Source: Aphelenchoides besseyi
Taxonomy: Eukaryota > Nematoda > Chromadorea > Rhabditida > Aphelenchoididae
DNA length: 64,000 bases
Direction: 5' to 3'
Assembly: GCA_024699855.1 (NCBI GenBank)
Contig: JAMPIQ010000002.1
Span: 10,912,001-10,976,000, forward strand
The position numbers and the translations under genes were made by a program. Positions 22,479-32,123 of this stretch are shown piece by piece; within the stretch, counting starts at the first letter, position 1, and each line of letters begins with the position of its first letter. The notes below the pieces were generated by a model. The model was given only the letters and a program-made list of their open reading frames with translations, was not told the origin of the DNA and ran no database searches.

Positions 22479-24936
22479 ATGCCAAATCCGAACCAGAGAT
22501 TGGATCTCTGGTCAAAAGACGTGGCATCACAGCCACGAGGACTCGTCACCGTAAGTTAACCCGTTAACAATGGTGTTAAGAGTTTGTCTTTAGGAGTCAT
22601 CGAGGCGTGATCAGGAGGTATTAGAAAGCGCTGGTCGACAACAAGATCAAGATTGTAAGTGAAACCATTTCAAGGCTTTTGGTTTAAGCGTTTCACATCA
22701 ATTTGTGTAGTTAGAGGGCTTATATTATGATATAAGCGCATGTATTTTTGTGAACAATTTCTATGCCACAACCTTTTGTCGAAAGTCAGTCCACTTCTTT
22801 TTGTTATCACCGAGGCAAATTGAGATCCATGAACGGGACAATGTTTCTTACTTGTCGATTACAACGCCATCAGAACTGAATTTACAAAGTTTTTTGTTTA
22901 CCACAAGGTCTCCGAAACAACTCGATTTGAGGGCAAATCGTTCGGGCGTTTTTCTCTTGCCATTTCATTTGATCGGCAGTTTGCTTTTTCGATTTCTGGT
23001 GCTCGTTTTTGAGCAATCGGACTGTTTGGCTGAACGAGTTGCTGTTGCTTCTTTTGCACTTAAAAGCAACAATGTTGATGGACTTGCGGCTAAAGATCGT
23101 TTTTCCGATCCAGAGCAAACTTTTTTATTGTTCGAATGCTGGGAATTTTGTTGGCGCAAAAAACCTTCCAACTACCTACTTTTTTCTTTCATATTTGTGC
23201 CCCTCGGACAAAACGTTTTGATTTGAGAGCGGCGGCCGTTTCTTCTCTTCGAACAGCGAATTGCATCGGACGTCGATGACTTTGTTTTTTTGCTGCGCGT
23301 TTAATTTGTGAGTAAACTTCAATCTTTTTCAGCCGCTAAAAAGGGAACGATCACTGATGTTTTCGCTCGACGAATCTACGATTCTTTCGGCAACCCGACC
23401 GTTGAAGTCCAATTGACCGCCGATAGCGGTAAATTCGGTTTCTCTTCATCAGTTAATCCTGAAGTTTACAGGCTTCTCTCGAGCTGTCGTTCCAAGTAGA
23501 GTGTCTACTGGAATTCACGAGTCGTTGGAATTAGGCGACAAGGACAAAGATGTTTTAACGGCGGTATCGAAGATCAATGATGAGATTGGGCCTGCGCTTG
23601 TGACCAAGGGATTGAAAGTAACCGAACAAGAGGCTATTGACAAGTTCACGATCAAATTGGACGGCACTGAAAACAAAGGTTGTTTTATTGTTTATTCGAT
23701 TAACATTTGGTTTTTTCAGCAAATTTGGGTGCGAATGCAATTTTGGGTGTTTCGATGGCTGTTTGCAAGGGTGGTGCAAAGTATAGCAAAATCCCATTGT
23801 ATGAATACATTGCAAATTTGGCCGGAACACCGAAGGCTGTTCTTCCGGTTCCAGCATTCAATGTCATCAGTGGTGGATCTCATGCCAGAAACAAACTCGC
23901 CATGCAAGAGTTCATGATTCTTCCAGTTGGCGCGAAAAATTTCCGCGAAGCCATGAAAATGGGTCAGGAGATCAACGATAAACTTAAGGTTTGATTTTAC
24001 ATTGTTGTAATGAATTTGACGCAACTGTATAGGCGGAGATCAAAAAGCGCTGCGGATTGAATGCTAAGGCAGTTCGTGACGAGGGAGGTTTCGTTCCAAA
24101 CATTCAAGATTGCAAAGTAGCTTTGGATCTGTTGAACACCTCTATTTCTTTGGCCGGTTACACTGGTAAAGTAAAAATTGGAATGGACGTTGGTGCTTCC
24201 GAATTCTACAAGGACGGCAAATACGATTTGGACTTCAAAAACGAAAAGTCGGACCCATCGAAATGGATTGATGGCGATCAACTCGGAGATCTTTACAAGA
24301 GTCTCATCAAAGATTATCCGGTTGTTTCAATTGAAAACGCATTTCATCAGGATGACTGCGACAGGTTAGTCATTTCGAGAAAACAACAATAACCATTTTG
24401 GTTTTCAGTTGGTCCAAACTTTTGGCTTCGACTTCAATCCAATTAGTTGGTAACGATCTCACCGTCACAAACCCGAAACGTATTCATCAAGCAATTGAGA
24501 AGAAATCGTGCAATTGTCTTTTGTTGAAGGTTTTTTCAAAGTACTCGTGTATAGTTCATATCTTTTGTTTTTTAGGGCAACCAAATTGGCACGATTACGG
24601 AATCAATTGAAGCGGCCAAATTGTCGCGTGAAAACGGTTGGGGTGTAATGGTTTCGTATCGTTCTGGCGAGACTGAAGACACCTTCATTGCTGATCTTGC
24701 TGTTGGATTGTCGGCCGGACAAGTACGTTTATTGGAACAGCAATGAACTTCCCCTGTCTTTTAGATCAAAACTGGTGCTCCATGTCGAAGTGAACGGTAA
24801 GCTGTGCAAGTTGAGCAGTGATATAACAGTTGAACAATTCAGACTTGCGAAATACAACCAAATTCTTCGTATTGAAGAGAAACTCGAAAATAAAGCGGTT
24901 TACGCTGGAGAGAAGTTCCGCAATCCATTGGCCTAA
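22479..24936 (+). CDS. Divergent enolase paralogue with altered active site
   Basis: Enolase (2-phosphoglycerate to phosphoenolpyruvate, glycolysis) spread over about nine exons. The core starts at 23333 ([16 protein letters not shown]) and ends FRNPLA at 24936. Kept family features (yeast numbering): His159 and Glu168 in [14 protein letters not shown], Glu211 in [10 protein letters not shown], Asp246 in [11 protein letters not shown], Glu295 in VSIEN, Lys345 in NCLLLK, the Lys396 loop. Altered: the Ser39 loop PSGAST reads PSRVST, metal ligand Asp320 is Asn (VGNDLTVTN), His373 is Tyr (VMVSYRSGE), and SIEDPF reads SIENAF. There is no ATG in the core exon. Two upstream exons (22479-22550 and 22594-22654, [20 protein letters not shown] onward) join to it in phase across a 678-base intron and would supply the start plus a polar extension of about 45 residues. 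Intron 23438-23471 is only 34 bases. Confidence 0.8.
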
Positions 24937-25388
24937 ACAGCTATGTAATTCAATACAATCATAGGTATATTTTCGTACTCTAATGTTCGATCGAAATCGT
25001 AGAATCCTGTTTGACTTAAAGTTCCGATTTGATTGTATAAGTTATTTAATCGAGATAGTAGTTGTCGATTGTCTTGAAAAGGATAAATCTCTTCTAATTC
25101 GCTTTTTTCATGTGGTGTGTGAATAATTTTTCGAATTGGGTCAGAAAACGAGTCAACTAGTGAGTTTTGTTCGAACGGAACGTCAATCGCCGATGACCAG
25201 TCGGATTGTTCGATCGGAAGTGAATACTGGATAATTCAGACGGTCCGCAAAATGGGCGTTCCGCCAACTCTCGCTTTCTATTCTGGTTTCCGCTCATCCA
25301 CTCTGTTGACATTGAGTTCTTTTTGCATTTCGATTGGCCATTTGGAAAATGAGTTTTCTGCAAACTTTTGCAGCTTTTTTCTTCCTTT
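24937..25388. other. Intergenic region 3' of enolase
   Basis: AT-rich sequence between the enolase stop and the next coding-like region. The overlapping frames on both strands at 25.16-25.36 kb have no recognisable content. Nothing else supported. Confidence 0.3.
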
Positions 25389-26036
25389 GGTATCTTCCCA
25401 GTTCATGAGCCCCATTGTGCCAATGAATTGCAACTACTTCGGTAGTCCCTATTCGCCATCATCAATATATCCCCTATTCGGCCGGTGGTTATTTTGATGC
25501 TCCTCAAAATCAACATTCAAACTTCCCGATCTCTCCTCTTAACTCGAGAATGTGGAATTCCAGACCGATGGATGTTGAGAGTCTTGGATCTTCCGATTTT
25601 GCTGCTTATCGACAAAACGCCGCTCTACTTCAAGGCCAACAGCCACACGGTATGGATCCATTGATTTCATCAATCAATCCACCCTCTAATCGAATGATGC
25701 CCGACTCTATGAAGCCTATTAATGCTCAACGTCGAGCATCGATGCCTCCAATTCAAGTCATTTATGGCAAACCGGGACCAATGGAAATTCAACCTGAAGA
25801 ACCGACTGTTAGTTCAACACAGCAATCAGCGAGTAGCTCCAGTCAATCGTCATTGCCTCTGTTCTTACAAAGCGCTCTCGAAGACGCTGTTGAAGAAGTG
25901 AACACTAGAAAAAGACTACAAATGACAATTGTTTTCAGTATAAACGAATTATCCGCACCTCGAAGAGTACGTATGAAGAGCAAGTCAAGCAAATCGATTA
26001 GTTAGTGGCAAGATTAGACGAAAGTAAACAAGTGAG
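25389..26036 (+). pseudogene. Fossil-like gene: Ser/Pro/Gln-rich protein with possible leucine zipper
   Basis: After an acceptor (tatcttcccag) the plus strand starts MSPIVPMNCNYFGSPYSPSS in one frame, shifts to YIPYSAGGYFDAPQNQHSNF in another, and continues open to 26005 through MWNSRPMDVESLGSSDFAAY, ASMPPIQVIYGKPGPMEI and LFLQSALEDAVEEVNTRKRL. Near the end yet another frame looks coding (RTSKSTYEEQVKQID, a TAG, then LVARLDESKQ) and resembles a basic/leucine-zipper stretch. The changes of frame and the internal TAG suggest a decaying gene. The open frame from 25550 is nevertheless 151 residues long, so a functional protein from that ATG cannot be excluded. Confidence 0.4.
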
Positions 26037-26153
26037 TTTAATAATAACGCAAAAATACGTGAGGCATTTAGTATTTGGTGTGTTTACGTGGTTGGACTAC
26101 GAGTTCAATTTGTGTTTCACTGATGTTTGAATTGATTCAGCTTTGTCAACTAA

Positions 26154-26503
26154 ATGGCTTTCAATCGCCGTGCTTCAACACAGAAAAAGAAAATCGATGT
26201 GATCGAACTTGACGACGATGAACAAGACCAACCACCGCCCAAACGTACTCGCGCAATGCGATCCACAGCTTCTAAACCATCAACCGCTCTTCCGTTCGGT
26301 CACCGGAAGCACCCAAGCCGCCGCTGCGTACGGGAACTCGTCGAACTCGACAATCATCGAAAGGGACTGCAAGTTCACTTAACTATTTAATCCTTCATCT
26401 TTTGATTTAGCACCAAGCAGAAGAACATGATGAAACAAACGGAGAGAAAGTTTCTCAACTTCCGACGGTTGGATCTCGCGAGTCCTTGAAGAAATGGGCG
26501 TAG
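26154..26503 (+). CDS. Small basic/acidic, probably nuclear protein
   Basis: Two exons. Exon 1 (26154 to about 26372) encodes MAFNRRASTQKKKIDVIELD, an acidic patch and PPPKRTRAMRSTASKPSTAL with nuclear-localisation-like basic clusters. A 39-base intron (gttcac...gatttag) joins in phase to HQAEEHDETNGEKVSQLPTV and ends SLKKWA at TAG 26501. About 100 residues. Its last 28 bases are the inner end of the right inverted arm, so the present stop codon was supplied by the copied segment. The original C-terminus may have been replaced. Family unknown. Confidence 0.45.
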
Positions 26504-26983
26504 AAATGATCTTCGATGGAGTACTTATGTTTCGACATTTAAAAACAACTCCGTTTTATAAAGACACTTGTGATTTGTGTTTCGTTTGCTACTTGAAACC
26601 CGACGATAAATTTAAATTTGAGACAACACCTTGTTCAAATGAGGCCACAGTAGCTAGCGGTTAAAACGATAACAAAAGCTGTATAAATACTTTTTGCTAA
26701 TCATTAGGTACAGTGAACAAATTAAAGAGCTTCTGAGTAGCGAAATTCGCCAGCTCCATCATACGATTCTCGAGCCATTGATGCAATAAAGAGGAGTGGT
26801 CGTGAAGGCTACTATTTGAAGTCGTTCGATCCTAAACGAACGGAATGAAAGCCGTAGGATGATTTGTACAAGAACTGAAATTTGCATTCACATTCCATTT
26901 GTTCTAACCAAGTACGAAACCTTGTAATCACTTAGTTAACATTAATAATCTTTGCAGGATAACTGTTAAAATCTTTAATTCTT

Positions 26984-27184
26984 ATGAATGCCACGAACCG
27001 TGCATCTGAAGCAATAAACGATGCGGTGCGAAAACCGAAGACTAATCATTATTTCAAAGAACTTTGTCGCTTGATGGACGATTGTCTTCGTTATTGCCGA
27101 CCGTTTGTCGTCGAGAAGTGTAGTCAAGATGCATTGCGTTTGGTTTCACAAATGAGTTTCTTGTATAAACAAGAATTCCTATGA
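26984..27184 (+). CDS. 66-residue helical protein or exon, unknown (right arm)
   Basis: Identical in sequence to the 20849-21049 frame (MNATNRASEAINDAVRKPKT ... KQEFL) and preceded by the same ctttgcag. Unit A keeps only the end of this frame, from RLMDDCLRYCRPFVVEKCSQ onward. Unknown family. Complete identity of the two full copies could reflect youth of the duplication and not selection. Confidence 0.35.
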   Translation: MNATNRASEAINDAVRKPKTNHYFKELCRLMDDCLRYCRPFVVEKCSQDALRLVSQMSFLYKQEFL

Positions 27185-27508
27185 GTTGCCAATAAGCTTC
27201 TGAATGTTGTTAATTGCAACTTCTAATGCAAGTCTTGCCTGCAGAACAAATCGTATTAGACCACTCGTTATAACTTTGCGTTAACGTCGATTTGCTGCAA
27301 AGTTGAAAACTGTTGGCTTTCGAAAAACGGTTTCATTTAACATCTCACAATTCAAACGACTATTTGGAAAGTAGTCATTAAAAGCCAATTTGTGTAATCA
27401 ATGTAATGTCAAGTGTTGTCCGTAACTTTTGGCACTTTGTCCACAAAAGCATCCTGAAAACCTTGTGACCAATAATCCGCACTGGTCAGCTTGGTCATTT
27501 GAACCGAA

Positions 27509-27690
27509 ATGTCTAAACCACAATTAACTACCTACTCAAAAGCAATTTTGCTTATGCATCGAAACGAATATGTGTGTAATCGTCCACGAGATAATGAGTT
27601 GTCAGCTCTTGAGTTTGTCAAATACTTGGTTAGTATTGCTACAACGTGTGTTTATAATAATACTCTTTAGTTGATATCACGGCAATTCCT
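27509..27690 (+). pseudogene. Truncated copy of the 5' end of the 19.1-20.5 kb gene (unit B)
   Basis: Same content as the unit A copy but with the parental Val retained at the end of exon 1 (gagtttgtcaaatac). The frame runs from MSKPQLTTYSKAILLMHRNE through the 42-base intron into exon 2 for about a dozen codons before the junction at 27704. Transcripts starting here could encode only a short truncated protein. Confidence 0.8.
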
Positions 27691-27774
27691 TCAAGCATCT
27701 CAGTCTTGTTGATGATTGTTGGTAAGTTTTAAAGAACAATAATCGGAAAAAGCATAAATTTGAGGTTGGGGAAA

Positions 27775-28050
27775 ATGGGCTGCGCTAGAGATAGTATCCA
27801 TATAGTACTGACTTTAACAGTGAATCTCGATCCCATTGTTTACGAAAGCCAAAATACGACGATCACGTGCCAACTCAATTGCACTGAACCGTTTCGTTTC
27901 GTCTTATTCCATCAAACGCCCGCTTTTATCCTCGAGCTTTCTATGCTGATTGATGTCACAAAGGTGTTATTATTCCTCTCGTCTTTTCGGCGTGAAGCTA
28001 CCAGATTGGTTTACTGCTTGCAATCAGCCTTTGTTATGTCACAGATCTGA
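27775..28050 (+). pseudogene. Partial duplicate of the membrane-protein exon (unit B)
   Basis: Counterpart of 13707-13982. The frame MGCARDSIHIVLTLT joins the ectodomain-like VNLDPIVYESQNTTITCQLN before diverging. Unit B retains the sequence gtgaatctcgatccc, which matches the downstream parental exon more closely than unit A (gagaatctcgattcc), again pointing to B as the older state. Confidence 0.55.
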
Positions 28051-28138
28051 GCAATCGAGTCGTTCGACGGTCACATAAAAGTGGACTTCAACAGCGAAGT
28101 GTTCGGCTATACGTTCAATTTTATCCGTTGTTTCGAAA

Positions 28139-28904
28139 ATGAAAGCTATTGGAGCCCTTATGTTGTTATTTATGGGTTTTCAAATTAACTCTTGTATTTC
28201 GACTGAATATATTCTGACTCTAACAGTGAATCTCGATCCCATTGTTTACGAAAGCCAAAATACGACGAGCACGTGCCAACTCAATTGCACTGAACCGTTT
28301 CGTTTCGTCTTATCCCATCAAATGTCGGACGTCCTCGACCAAAAATACGAATTCAAGCGCGTGGAAGAACTACTGGAACGCCGAGTCGAATTGAATTTTC
28401 GACAAAATACGGAAACTTCGAACAACGCCACTCGTGTCAGACTTCAATTTCTTTCCACTCATCCACGTTATGGATTCACCGAGAGCTGCTGGACGAATGA
28501 GATGGTTAGAAGAAGGAGTTTAGTTTCGTAGATTATTCTTTGAGTTTCAGGTTTTCCCTGCGATTAGTGATCTTTTAGTGGACGGTCGATTAGAACAAGT
28601 TCGAACGCCGTGTTTCATCGTCAAAATCGTCGCCAAAGCTTTCAAGCCGCGAGTCCATTGGTTGGATTCATTTGAATCGTCTGAACTGACTTCAAACCCA
28701 CATATCCGTTACAGCCATGTTCTATATTCCCTAATCATTACTTTGTTTATTGTCCTTTTCATTCTCGTTCCCGTTCTTCTCGTACTCAAGTATGAAAGTG
28801 AACGTCGCAAAGCTCGAGCCCGCGATGCACTCTTCAAATTCGAACTCGAACACGGTCCATCTTCCACATCTCAATCGTATACGAAACTCCAATTGAACGC
28901 TTAG
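28139..28904 (+). CDS. Type I single-pass membrane protein, unknown family (intact copy)
   Basis: Exon 1 (28139 to about 28502) encodes a signal peptide (MKAIGALMLLFMGFQINSCI) and an ectodomain with Cys residues (STCQLNCTEPFRFVLSHQM, later ESCWTNEM) and multiple N-x-T/S sequons. A 46-base intron joins GAG ATG to VFPAISDLLVDGRLEQVRTP. Exon 2 continues through CFIVKIVAKAFKPRVHWL to one transmembrane helix (VLYSLIITLFIVLFILVPVL) and a cytoplasmic tail rich in Arg/Lys and Glu ending SYTKLQLNA. About 230 residues. Not similar to any family I know; an envelope-like or captured host receptor-like role cannot be judged from sequence alone. The adjacent BEL/Pao fragment lies in opposite orientation, so it is probably not that element's own gene. 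Confidence 0.55.
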
Positions 28905-29156
28905 ACATTAATGAACACATGTTTTGTACTCTGTCAATAAACTCATTTTCCTTATGGATCCAAACTTCCATTGTTCAATATTGAGAAGATCGTCGGCTTG
29001 AACCGCTCTCTCGTTTGTTTCAGCGGTGCGGGACGTGATTTTGCCATCAAAGGAGAGCACTTGTTGTCGTTGTGTTTCTGGTTTGCAAATAAGCCACTGC
29101 TCCAAATGCGCAACTACTGGCGCTCCTGAATAGATGTAACGTGGTTGAAACGATAG

Positions 29157-30159
29157 GATGTGTGGTCGTGAATCGGGGAATGTCGAGCTTTCCGTGCTAT
29201 TCGTCCCCCACTTCTTTCCATCGCTTGACAAACTCTTCCGGTAAACTGTCTTCCCGTTTGTGCGTCCAAATCTTTTGTATCAATCGCTTAGCTGACAAGA
29301 CGACCACCGGAGCTGTGATTCCAAGTTAATCGAAATGACTTGCAATTGTGCTGAGAGCTTTCCGTTTGGTCGGGTGTGTCGAATTTTGAGCCGCGAGATT
29401 TAGTTGGAGCTTGTCGTTTTCGTGTCCCAAATCATTCCCAAAATTTTCGTCTGTTTGTCGACGTTTTCCGGTTCGAGTTGTGTCGTAACTTCGGTGCTAT
29501 TGGAGTAATATTCGCGTAACGTGAATGATGCGTCTTGAAGTACCGAATGAACTCGTTTTGAATACTCGCTTGCTGGTTTCTCGTCAGAGTATGTCGCCGC
29601 AAAATTGTCGACGTAAACGTCTTGAATCAGTTCTTTCGTATCATCACGCTGTTCCATGTGACTTTTCAGGGGCATTGCAAGAAGACTTGGTGAACAAATG
29701 ACGCCGAAACATACTCCCTTGATTCGGTAAATTTGTAGGCTATCGCGGTCGAGCGGTTGATTCCAGTTTTTTGGTCCCATGAATCGGACAGCCTCACGGT
29801 CTTCCTCGACAAGTTGATTTGTAAGAAGGCGCGGCCAATGTCGGATACAACTGCGATCGGGTTGAGTCGGAACCTCATCAACATCCCATAGATTTGCGGA
29901 ACCATCAGTGGACTCCGAAACATGCACTCATTGAGGCTGACGTTCCCTCCGAGTGGGCTGATGCATCATAAACCAATCTGATCTTTGTTGTCACGGAGCT
30001 TTCTTCCAAAACAATCTGATGAGGCAAATAGTGCGTAACGTTGTTTGCCGACCTTTCGACTACTTTCTCGATCACTCTAATGTTAAGCTCATCAAGACGC
30101 GTCGATTGATACCAACGACATCAAATTACAGCGGGTACCGAAGACAAGCACTCCTTGTC
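29157..30159 (-). mobile_element. Decayed BEL/Pao-type LTR retroelement pol fragment (unit B)
   Basis: Same fragment as in unit A plus about 207 bases that A has lost (29705-29918), which encode the reverse-transcriptase segment with VVSDIGRAFLQINLS, including one active-site Asp. The other active-site motif is YVDN instead of YVDD. The frames before and after are out of register and stops follow SAKRLIQKIW...EVGDE. No LTRs, gag, integrase or intact polymerase are present, so the fragment is non-functional. Confidence 0.8.
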
Positions 30160-30278
30160 AGTGAGCGGCCTGAAACAAAAACGAACTTATCAGCAACTTT
30201 ATTGGAACTTACAGTATATCGAAAGTGTCTCACAAAACCATAAACCAATTAGACAAACGAATAACTCTCTGACGTCTA

Positions 30279-31377
30279 CAGTACTGGACAAAAGTTTGGA
30301 AGACACTTTGTTTTGTTAAGATATCTGAGCGCCTCGCTTTTCGACCACGTCCACAAGGCGCTTATTCATAGAGGAGAAAAGGGCCTTAATTGTTTGAGCT
30401 TTAATCTTCGGGACGAATCGATGGATTGAGGCCACAATTTCAGATTTTCTGCAAAATTGACCATTCTCGTATATTTCGTCTTCCATCAGCTTCCAAAAGT
30501 TCTCCATCGAATTCAAATTCGGGCTACGAGATGGCAAATTGCTCGTAGCTACTCGCTGGTCGAGTAAGTCGGTGGTGACTCTTGCCGTGTGAATTGGCGG
30601 CAAGTCTTGTTGCCACACCCAGAACCAGCGTCTCATTTGCCTTCGGATCCACAAGAAGAACTTCAAATTAAGATCCGAAACGTAGTCGACTGTCTTGTAG
30701 TGATTGTTGCAAACCTATAACATATGAAATTGCCATCAAAAGTTGAAGAGATAAACGAAGAACGTACGTTGATCAGCAGCTTTCCGGTTGAACAGATGGC
30801 ACCAAGGATCATGATTGATTCACTGCCCATTTGACGCTTGTACCGCTCCAAATGAACGTTTTTGGTTCCATAAGAATCTGCACTCTTCGAGCCGTCCAGA
30901 CAACAGCGCGTCTCGTCACTGAAAATCCATGTTGTGAAGTCGGTCCCAGCAATCAAATAGCGTCGAGCAAAGTTGAAGCGGTTTGGGCGGCGTGTGTGCG
31001 TGAGAGAAAGTCGCTTCTTAACAAACTCGTAGAAGACATTGTCGCGATTCAACCAGCGGCGAATCGATCGTCGATCGACCTTCAATTCAAAGTTATCCGG
31101 GGTTGAACGCGTTTACCGCTTTGAACTTCGTTGACTAAATGGCGTTTAATACGACGACGAAAGCGCGAATTCACTTTCTTTGGAGGACCGAGAGTCTTGC
31201 CCGTCTTTCTGCTCAAATTTTTGAGTACGCGCTCAACACTTGACTTCGAAACTTTACATTGCTTCGTTGTTTCTCTAATACTTCGTAAAATCGCGTACTG
31301 TTACTCCATTTCTTTTTTCGTCTTGTCTGAAAACATCTAAAACGCAATAAAGCAAGTGCCTTCCAAACTTTTGTCCA
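30279..31377 (-). mobile_element. Decayed Tc1/mariner-family transposon
   Basis: Terminal inverted repeats are visible: tggacaaaagtttggaag just inside 30279, preceded by TA, matches the reverse complement of cttccaaacttttgtcca ending at 31377. The left end has cagtac before this motif but the right end continues cccgatt, so the right terminus is mutated or truncated. Between them, on the minus strand, is a broken transposase: an N-terminal helix-turn-helix part (SVERVLKNLSRKTGKTLGPP), then IFSDETRCCLDGSKS with the first catalytic Asp, QQDLPPIHTARVTTDLLDQR with the second, and LPSRSPNLNSMENFWKLMED with the catalytic Glu about 34 residues on (DDxE). A stop lies right after the putative Met-Glu start and the frame shifts near 30663. 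Confidence 0.85.
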
Positions 31378-31580
31378 CCCGATTTTCGAGTTACGCAACC
31401 TTTTTTATAATTGAGCGTCACGCGCCGACTTTTTTATTGTTCATTCAAATACTTTTTTGTCTAAGGGGTTTAATGTACAAAAACCGTTGCCTTCAGTCAT
31501 TCGCGCGGTACTCTCTATGAGATAAAAGGCGTTATTTTTTGTAGATTAGGTCAATGCATGGAGATAAATAACGAATTGTA

Positions 31581-31892
31581 GGTGGGATTCAGATCTATCT
31601 GTACTGTCTCACCAACAATGTGCTCGAGCTATCTGTTCAAAATTTATTTGAAATTCGGGATCTTTTGCTGGTCGCATGAGACCACAACAGAAGACCTCAT
31701 GATATTTCGTCTTTTATCACAGCGTGTTCGTGCATTTAATATTGCACTTGCAGGTGGGATTCAGTTCCATCTAAGCTGCATCTTCGAAAACGTGTTCGAG
31801 CTTCTGAGTTCAGAATTTTATTTCGGATTCGGTGTCTTTTGCTGGTCGCATGGGGAGGGAAAACTACAGCAAAAGACCCCAGCATTCGGCCC
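31581..31892 (+). repeat. Diverged two-copy tandem repeat
   Basis: Two related blocks, about 31580-31697 and 31753-31890, share ggtgggattcag near the start, a central cgagct-ctg-gttca segment and the end tcttttgctggtcgcatg. The spacing between equivalent points is about 173 bases. The repeat crosses a plus-strand open frame but shows no conserved protein. It may be satellite-like or the end of an unrecognised element. Confidence 0.55.
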
Positions 31893-31931
31893 AATTTGTC
31901 GTTGAACTGAAACTGGAGACACACGCAAAAA

Positions 31932-32123
31932 ATGGCACAACGACAAGAAGACAAACTTTGGGACAATCAGTTGCTCAAATGGATTCTGGCGCCTAAACGA
32001 CCGGTAAGCGAGAGACTAGCTACCCGGTACATGGACGACTTTATAAAATTCACGGAAACATGCTTCGATGGAAAAACACAATCTTCAATCCGAACTCCCA
32101 TCATTTGTTGTATTCTTTCCTAA
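31932..32123 (+). mobile_element. Tail fragment of a non-LTR retrotransposon reverse-transcriptase ORF
   Basis: The frame MAQRQEDKLWDNQLLKWILA PKRPVSERLATRYMDDF resembles the C-terminal end of RTE/L1-like ORFs, where a Trp-rich segment is followed by RPxGRPxTRWxDDF. Gly of RPVGR is Ser and the Trp is Tyr here. Only this tail is present. Assignment rests on that one motif. Confidence 0.4.

Larger units (their letters stand above)
26476..27704 (+). repeat. Right arm of the 1.2 kb inverted repeat
   Basis: Reverse-complement copy of 20329-21560. It carries the Cys-containing exon (out of its original splicing context), the intact 66-residue frame and the truncated 5' end of the 19-20.5 kb gene, and is fused at 27704 to the membrane-protein segment that follows. 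The arms enclose about 4.9 kb with the fossil gene, enolase and two other coding-like regions. Confidence 0.9.
27061..30159. repeat. Duplicated unit B (direct copy of 12996-15880)
   Basis: The less damaged copy. It overlaps the right inverted arm from 27061 to 27704, then holds the partial exon duplicate, an intact two-exon membrane-protein gene and a longer BEL/Pao fragment. Homology to unit A ends at gacaagcactccttgt. Beyond that, A runs into a protease-like element fragment and B into unrelated sequence followed by a Tc1-like transposon, so the 3' edges mark the true duplication boundary. Confidence 0.9.

Noticed and set aside
22750..23226. 158-codon frame just upstream of the enolase core
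   Set aside because: It lacks an ATG at its start, is T-rich and Phe-rich, has no motifs, and lies within the intron needed to give the enolase a start codon.
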